NCBI GenBank assembly: GCA_010093515.1
Contig: MU001686.1
Location: forward strand, 575,787-639,786
Length of the DNA stretch: 64,000 nucleotides
DNA from: Lineolata rhizophorae
Taxonomy: Eukaryota > Ascomycota > Dothideomycetes > Lineolatales > Lineolataceae
Direction of reading: 5' to 3'
The position numbers and the translations under genes were made by a program. The notes beneath the pieces are model-generated. The model was not told the origin of the DNA. It made no database searches and worked only from the letters and a program-made list of their open reading frames with translations. Of the stretch, positions 56,702-64,000 are shown piece by piece; within the stretch, counting starts at the first letter, position 1, and each line of letters opens with the position of its first letter.

Positions 56702-59023
56702 TTAAGCAGAAGGCTTCGCCGGAGCGCCTGGAGCATTGCGGCGGCCATCGTCATTGTTCATCGACAGACCACCAATACCGGCAGAAAGGAACGAGAAAGG
56801 ATCCGAGCTCTGGCTGTCGGCCGGACCGGGGAAGCCGTTATTGGAGAATCCAGGGCCGATAGAGCTAGGAGGTTGACCCGCAGAGGTGAAGGCTGCCTCG
56901 GCACGGCTGTCAAATCCGCCGCTGTGGGGCATCCCACCAGCTGGAGGAAACTGACCGCCCATCGGAGGAGGATACGGGCTGGGCGCGCCAAGTCCAGACG
57001 GAAGAGCGTAGTTGCTCTGAGGCCCACCAAACTGCTGGCCCGGGAAGCCAGGACTCGAGTTGAAGCCGCCACCGGGAGCGCCGAAACTTTGAGGGCCGGG
57101 GGGTCCCGCCATGGAGCCTGGGCCGACTTGCATGCCGTAATTGTTCGGGTTATCCATTGGATTGAGCGATGTATCATTCACTGGTAGGGCGTTGGCACGT
57201 GAAGCGCCGCAGCGCAGACAAGCAACGTTCTTGGCAAAATTGTGGTAGTTGCAACCATCGGCCCCGCACTTCCAATCTCCAGGGCGGAACGGAACGCTGG
57301 ACTGCGGGTTTCCGCGTGGGTGTCCCATACCAGGTCCGTGAGGCATGTGGTGAGGCGGGGGCGCCATTCCAGGATGGTAGTATCCATAGGCCATATCGGC
57401 TCCCGGAGGTGGGGGCTGCATTGCCGTGTAGCTGCAACGGAAGCAAACAGTACGGCGCTGGAAGTTGGAAAAGCCGCAGGACGGACAAGTCCAATCTCCC
57501 GGGCGCGGTCGGTTCTTGCTCGGAGGGAAAGGCGTTAGAATGTCTTGCGCTCTATCAAGAACGCGAGCCGAGGAGGGGGAGACCTCGATGGCCTTTTCGT
57601 TGAGCGCGCGTCCGTTCATACACAACGATTCTGCCGCCTATGGTTGGAAATGAGGTAAGTTTTTGATCAAGGCGTGGATGTGAGGACAATGTGAGAGATG
57701 CGAGAGTCGGTCAATTGCGGAACTGATCCTTTTTGTACTGCGTCTGAAACGGGGAGGTGCAGGTGGCGGTGTGCATGCAGCCACCCGTCGATAAGCGACT
57801 ACAACAAACGGGACTTACCTCTTCGTGCGAGGAGAAAACAGCGAACCCGGTCCCGGTTGGCTTATGTTGATCTGGAGTGCGTAAGGTCCAGAAAGCAATA
57901 GGCCTCCCTCCAAACTGGGTGAACCAGGATTCAAGCTCGGACTGAGTGGTATCATGCGGCAGGCCACTCATGTGAAGAACCTTGGAGCGCTCGCTCAAAA
58001 AAGCACGCACATCAGCCCTAGCATCATATGGTCTAGTCATGACATCCGGATGCTCTGCGGGAGGCTGCGACTTGGCAATGAGCCCACGAAGGACACGTGC
58101 GAGAGTAACAGCTTCTTCCATGGCACGTCGCGGCGAGGCTGGAGCGAGCGCCTGCAGATGGAACGGCAAATTGTGCTTGATTGGAGCCGACGACTGCACA
58201 GGTTCTACCTCAAGCGCAGCGCAGATGTTCGACAGAGAGCTCGAGCCGAACGGAAGTGATTCGGGATGATGCTGCTGCCAACGTTGATACTCGGTACGAA
58301 GGTCGAATGTGCGCGAGTGCTGAAGGTAGGGAGGTAGGACGACCGATTTATCTCGAGCTTCCCGAGGAAGTTGGACGCGAAGATCCCATGCATCAAGCGT
58401 AACAAATGCGAACTCGAGCTTCTTAGAGATAAGATGCTCGTTCGCAAATTGGTCAATACGGTTGATCGCATCACGGAAGGATCCTGCGTTGCGAACATGT
58501 TCCCATTGCAAAGTGGTAAGGGAAGCTTGGTGCGATCGTTAGTCGGCGTGCTCCGTGCATGCGCGAATGGCCAGAGATAGGCTTTAAATATACGCGAAGA
58601 AACAACAAACAGGACTTACTGCAAAGAGGAGTAATGGGAGTATTCACCGGCTTGACCAGCACGCTGTCGCTATAAAGCTAATGGCTTAGTTAGCATCCAC
58701 GGGCAACACTAAGAAACGCGGTAGCGTCATCAACAGGGGCGACCCACCTCGTCGAGAGACTTGGCGTCAAGAAGGATCCAGCCAACCTCGATTACTTCAG
58801 CGGAATCCTTGGTCACGTAGACACCATGTTCATCGCAGGTGGTTGCGACGTGAATGACCGCGTAGCGGTCAATCTGCGGGGCGCCCATGACGGGGAAGAG
58901 CTTCAATAAGTTAGCTTGTTTTGAGGTAGCGAACGGCAAACTCTTGATAAAGCCCCGGTCAGCGGTCGGCACGCTCTTGACAAAGCGACGACTATCGACG
59001 CGCGGGTGCAGGACAGTGGCCAT
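56702..59023 (-). CDS. RNA-binding protein: degenerate DEDDh exonuclease, RRM and two RanBP2 zinc fingers
   Basis: Predicted exons are 58748-59023, 58620-58677, 57819-58525 and 56702-57637 (658 aa). Residues 50-240 follow the ERI1-type 3'-5' exonuclease fold, but where active enzymes have VIDFEATC this protein reads VIHVATTCDE, losing the Asp and Glu of motif I; motif II keeps VTLDAWDLR, and the motif III segment reads RRAMEEAVTLARVL where DDA is usual. The domain is probably inactive. An RRM follows at about 287-365 (VLHMSGLPHDTTQSELESWF, TGFAVFSSHEEAAESL). Two C4 RanBP2-type fingers come next: GDWTCPSCGFSNFQRRTVCF and GDWKCGADGCNYHNFAKNVA, each with a trailing CxRC pair. The C-terminal 230 residues are P/G/N-rich. 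RanBP2 fingers of this kind bind single-stranded RNA. Intron 2 ends in CAAG. Confidence 0.82.
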
Positions 59024-62000
59024 TGTGAACAGGATACTATATGAGATGATGCAAAGGACAAGAAAAGAGAAGCAAGAATGTAAAATGCTTTAACAGCAGA
59101 GGTTTTGGAGAACCGAGATGTTTTCAGCGTAGGGACATGGGTGCAGGACGAAGATTTTGAAAACGAAAAGGTAGATGTTTGTGGTGGTGGCGCGTGTCCA
59201 CGTGGAATCGTCTTCGATAAGCATGAACGTGAATGATTTTCAAACCTTCACGATAAAGAAACAAATTTGAGCCAGTATATGCAGCAGACACGTGGATATA
59301 GCTGTTTCTGCTGGCAAAAGAAAAAGACGCTCGATATCGCTAGCATGGTTTCCAAAATTAGGCGCAGAGGGCAACTCTTGAGCGAATAAAAATAGAACAA
59401 AACAGCAAAAGTGTATAAGGAATGGGATATCTGATTCTCCATTTGAATCTGACTAGATTCAAAAGCATCGGATGGCGCTCTTATATATATTATGCACGAA
59501 CTGAACACCCAGTAGCATAGATGCGACTGCATAGATGGCGCGGAAGCTGTTGAGAGATGTAGAAGCACAGCATGCTACTAACCTTTTGCTTAATTACTAA
59601 TCTCGATATAGCGTTTGGGTATACGCCAAGAGGTGATCCTGAAAAAAGGAAGTTAGTACTCATGCCTAGACAAGCAGGGTATGATAAGGCCGGAGCGGTG
59701 TACTGCCAACCGGGGAAGGCGCCGTGCACCAAGAATCTCCGGGCGAGTTCGAAATGGACCAAGCGTAGCGTCCTAAACTCCGGAGCACTCCCACGGGTAG
59801 CTGGACACACAATACGGAAACAAGCAAGCGGGTTAATCAAACCTGCTTGCAGCTTATGTTGGCCATACTCTCTTTCGCTAGGATAGCAGAGCATACGACC
59901 CTGGCGCGCAATACGACGGCTTTTTGAGTATCCTTCAAGTAAATGTGGACGTTCTGGAGTTCTTGCGTGATCCAACAACATTGCAATTCGGCCGAACAAT
60001 CCGGACGAAGATACGGCTTATTGCCGCACGCAACCTCAACGGAGGCGTTGACAACCACCAATCATAACATGCGCCCTTCCACATGCTACGACAGACAGCG
60101 CTCACCCGACGCAGACGAGCCTGAGACGAGACGGCCATGATACCAAAGATAGCGCTAGATGTGGGGAGTGGGCGCGTCGAGAGTCCCATAACCTCGAGAG
60201 GAACGTAAGTCGATGTTGTAGCGCTTCAGCGGAAATATAGGTGCTACTTGTGCTACCCATCGAGCGACTTTGAAATACGTCTACAGTAATGAGATGCTGT
60301 ATTCTGCAGAGAAGGGAAGATCGGATGACAGCGACGGTCGTTTCGGTGTAGTCGTGTCGAAACTGAACAGCGTTCCCCCAACATCAAGAAGCTGAACAGG
60401 GGAACTGATCCGCCTTAACAATGGTCGTACCGGAACCACACCGACCGTTCGACAGGCGTCAACAGAGCGAGCAAGGAATACCTCCGACTCATAGAATCCA
60501 CTAGATGCTTAACCACTCCTTATTCAGGGATGCGAGTTGGCTTGAGATTGATGGCATTCCGACATTTGTAAACGAAGGGGCCGAAGTTTCAAACCGAGAA
60601 GCCGACCAAGCGATAATTGTTTGAGTTCCATGTTTGCCCAATGTGCTTGTTTGAGCGGGAAAGATATGATCACCTTCAGCATACCAAATGAGGGTGCCAT
60701 GTCTTCAAGCCACTTCTTTGCTTGACGGGACCGAACGATTTCGACCAGCATGGGAAACCTCCCGGTTTAAGCAAGATGTGTCTTTGCACAACTGTGGTGA
60801 ACCTAGCTTCTTCACCCTCGTGGCGAATTCGAGCGTAGAGACCGCATTGAGGGCATCGGCTGTAGTATCGAGTTCCATGGCCTTATCTCAGCACTGCCTT
60901 ATTGTGACGACCATTGCATCGTCCAGCCCATGATTTTTACCGTTCGTAGCGGAAGACGATGGTGGGAGATCGGTTTGATCGTACGACTAGCCCAGAGTTC
61001 CGACTCCGATGGTCCCATCGATGAACAGACGTAGTCCAATCATGTTGCCACTGTGAAGAGGTAATATCGAGGCATCGAGGGTCCGACTTGTTAACCGCAG
61101 CGAAAACCGGGCTAATCAAAACATTGCCTCTCAAGATTGACACTCCACCACGCTCGTTGCAGAAATTCGGAAATTGTTTGAAAGCCGGAATGTATCGGGT
61201 TGATATAGTCCACTCAGAGACCCATGATGATCCTAGTGGACGCAACGATGGAGTTCCAACGCGTTGGAGGTTGAACTTGGCGGCGTTCATGACCGAATTG
61301 ACGGAGCTATGAGAGCTCGATGGATCCGACGCGAGCTGTGGATTGGTGGCGGAGCTACCGAGCCGATGGGTGTGGCTTCGGTCATGTCTTGACCCCGAGG
61401 AAACTCATTCATACTGCGCCTACGTGAAGCCGATGGTCTTGAAATTTTGTTTGCAGCATTCGAAGCGTACAAATTAACGGTGCAGGCGAAGCGGGATTTA
61501 TCGGCAGTGCAATCACCTGAACGCAAGAACTCCAGAACTCCAGAACGCCAGTAGGGATGCGACGATCGACGCAACCGGGGATCGGTATGCTGCTGCTAAT
61601 AAGGACGAGGTGACGCCACGAAATTGCTCCGCAAGAGCACATGAAAATGACGACCCAGGAACAATACGCATCAGAAAGGAACACATGAACTAGACCTACC
61701 TCGAAAGACCGCCGGTCTAGGAGTTACTTGAATGATTGAAGGGAGGGAAGTCGGCAAGAACTTGCGTCAATATGCACAAAGGCGTAAGTCGCAGGAATAG
61801 GCAAGCTGCATGCAAATATAAGAGTTAGCTTACCCTTGTGGTCGAAGTTTGGGTTTGACGGTGCGCGGACCTGCAATATTCCGAGGTTGCAACTCAAGAT
61901 ACCCACCTGGAGGACCGAATGCAAACGAAGCTCAAAGGCAACCCACGGATGACGCCGATTGCTTCAAAACCAACCTTAAGCACGATGTCAGGACGCCCAG

Positions 62001-64000
62001 CTCCAAAATACCCCGAATGGTCCGACAGGTCGAAATGTGTATAGAACGGCCCGGGAGCGAGAGGAGGGATGCGAGCAACCACGGTCAGCTATATGTGGGA
62101 CCGGCGAGCCTTGACAACGAGGTCCGGCGGTAGAGCGGAGGCAACGAGCCCGAGGTTGACGGGGTGAAGAAGACGGAGCGGACGAGGGGTGGCGGAGGAA
62201 AGGAGGCGCGGGCAGCGGACCGGAGTGGAAGTCGGGGTGAGATGAGAAACCCAGGGGCGGCAGCAACGAGCTCGGCGGGACAAGAGCTCTCGGCTGGCAG
62301 CTCTCCGCGGTTCGCAGCTCAGCTTCCGGCCACACCTCTGATGACGGAGACGGGAGGATAGGGGAGGGCAGGCAGAGAGGGAAGAGCGGTCGGGAGAGGG
62401 TTTTGGCGGAGTGCACGCTTCGAGCACTCCAAGAAAATCGGGCAAAATGGGTTCGGGTTACGCTAGCGCCAGAGCCCAGAGGGCCTGTGCAGCCACCATC
62501 ACTCTGCCCGAGCTGCCCTGCGGCCGTCCCGGATGTCGGCCGCATTGCTAGCTCCACTGCCAGCCACATCCTCGCTCCAACGGCGTGCTCATCATGACTG
62601 CTGTCGCGCCATTCCGTCCACGCTGCCATTTCTAAGGTTCGACTCTCCGACCTATGTCCCCGCCAGCCCGCTCGGTTCACGGCATTGCCATCCCTCGGGC
62701 TGTCACGAAACTCGAACCCTGGTTGGACTTACCGCTGGCGGCGGAGAGCGCCGGGCGTCCGACAATACGTATCGTCGATCGCTCGCCCGGGCATAAAACA
62801 GTGCCTCAGGGCACGGCCGTGCCAGCGTCGTGGTCGCTGAATCGGACGTCCGACGGAGCACGGGATACACCTTTGCAACAGGCGGCCAGGTAACCTCGAC
62901 GGCAACAAAGTCCATCGACGCTCCTTAGGTGTGCCAGGTACCAAAGCATCGCCTCATGCTGGGAGGGTTGGGCGCGTCATAGGAGCTCCTTGCTGCGGAG
63001 ATAATTCATCTATCCTTACGTAGTGTAGAATTTATCGCGGCCCGCCCTGGCGAGCCCCGGCACTGGCTCATGCTCCCGGGGACCGTCGGGAACCTCGACT
63101 GCCGATAGCTTGAGGCGCACAGCCCATTGGATCGCTATCCCGGACTGAAACATGGCGCTCGCTCGCTCATTATTCGACCACGAGTTCTTCGCGCGTGCCT
63201 GATGTCGCACGGAACGACTTACGCTAGCGAGATTTTATTCGGTGCGTGCCCACAACGGCGTAGCCGGTGGTCAGAACGTGCAGTTCCTTGTGCTCTCATT
63301 TCTCATACATATATGTACTACTTTCCTCTTCAAGCGCCCGCGTTCAAACCGCCGGCGTTCTTCGTGAGCCTCATGCTTTCTCGCATCTGCCGATCTGTGA
63401 GCTTTGTGTCATACTCGCAACGGTCCGTCGCACAAGTGCAAGCTTCGCATTGATGTTTTTTGCTCTGGCTGGCGGTAACAGGGAGCACCCAGGGAGCGTT
63501 GTTAATGGGTGATACTGCGTAGCACGGACAGGTTTGAGCTCGGAGAGAAAGGCGCCCCAAACATCCGATTGATCGGCTCTGTTTCGATGGTAATGAGAAG
63601 AGAGGCTCAGGCACTTGAAAGAGCTAGAATGTGGGCGTGTCCAAACCCTAGAATTGTGCGCTCATCACATTTTCTCTTTTTGTAAGGTCTTCTAGCGTGG
63701 AATCCTCGCTTAGGTTTACGATAGCAAAACAATTTCGCCCAATTGCGTCATATGCCTTTTGCTGTGTGACCTCGCAAAAGCTAACGAAGAAGTCAAGCTG
63801 AAGGACAAGCTGAAAGAAACTGTGCTTTCTGGGGTACATACTGCACGATTCACAACACAGCCTTATTTATCCATATATCGATAAGGACTAACTCATGTAT
63901 GCACATACGGCTGGGCTACCTTAATCTCAGCACTAATCTCTCAACCCAATAGATATACATAGCTATACAAGGGAGGGGATGGCAAGGGCCTCCGCGGGAT
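59024..64000. other. Gene-free right end (5 kb)
   Basis: Bases 59024-59500 are the upstream flank of the preceding minus-strand gene. Beyond that I see only chance frames (at most 230 codons, at 61988-62680 on the minus strand) with no domain resemblance. GC content is moderate, higher at 62100-62900, so this is not the same AT-rich material as the left island. I see no tRNA, rRNA, LINE or TIR element here. Confidence 0.35.

Noticed and set aside
61988-62680. 230-codon minus-strand frame in the right end
   Set aside because: GC-rich stretch with Ser/Pro/Arg-rich translation, overlapped by equally long frames in other phases, and no domain.
1-64000. CRISPR arrays, bacterial operons, rRNA genes, secondary-metabolite cluster
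   Set aside because: No regularly spaced direct repeats, no ribosomal RNA sequence, and no synthase or transporter cluster were seen; the genes are intron-bearing housekeeping genes.

Overview
The window is nuclear DNA from a filamentous ascomycete (Pezizomycotina). Nearly all genes carry short introns, mostly 50-100 bp, with GT-AG borders. The gene set includes a Cdc12/AspC septin, Hat2, Xrn1, an Hda2/3-type deacetylase subunit, Met12/13, Pre6, Spc3 and a short CHY-finger Hot13 protein. I could not place the species. Exon borders were set by hand from splice motifs, reading-frame continuity and remembered family sequence, so they are predictions.

Bases 1-7.5 kb form an AT-rich, gene-poor repeat island. 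It holds an intron-bearing tRNA-Gly, a decayed metallophosphoesterase fragment, 3' pieces of a Tad-like LINE, at least five members of a short element family (TGTAG...CTACA ends, 4-bp NTAN target duplications) and several copies of an older dispersed repeat. Some copies are nested three deep. The differences look transition-rich, as expected after RIP. From 7.5 kb the DNA becomes ordinary euchromatin.

Gene order from left to right: a fungal MscL-type channel (-), D-2-hydroxyglutarate dehydrogenase (+), a broken BTB gene (+), a chromodomain/Hda2-3 protein (-), a GFA-fold zinc protein (-), a WD40 plus inositol 5-phosphatase (-), hot13 (+), proteasome alpha-4 pre6 (-), methylenetetrahydrofolate reductase (+), signal peptidase subunit spc3 (-), xrn1 (-), hat2 (+), a CID/RS/proline-rich RNA-processing protein (+), septin cdc12/aspC (+), acetoacetyl-CoA synthetase (-), a Golgi-type glycosyltransferase (-), a GCP5-like gamma-tubulin complex protein (-) and a degenerate exonuclease-RRM-RanBP2 zinc-finger protein (-). 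The last 5 kb shows no gene I can support. Five pairs are divergent and share upstream regions: mscL/D2HGDH, 5-phosphatase/hot13, pre6/MTHFR and xrn1/hat2, plus AACS whose upstream side faces the glycosyltransferase tail.

The genes are mostly unrelated housekeeping functions rather than one pathway or a secondary-metabolite cluster. The points most worth a second look are the nested island and its NTAN-duplicating element family, a protein that appears to have lost the catalytic residues of its exonuclease domain, a chromodomain fused to an Hda2/3 domain, two GC-AG introns, a 5-nt first coding exon, a high share of AAG acceptors, and a hairpin-dense segment near 47.2-47.5 kb that no gene explains.
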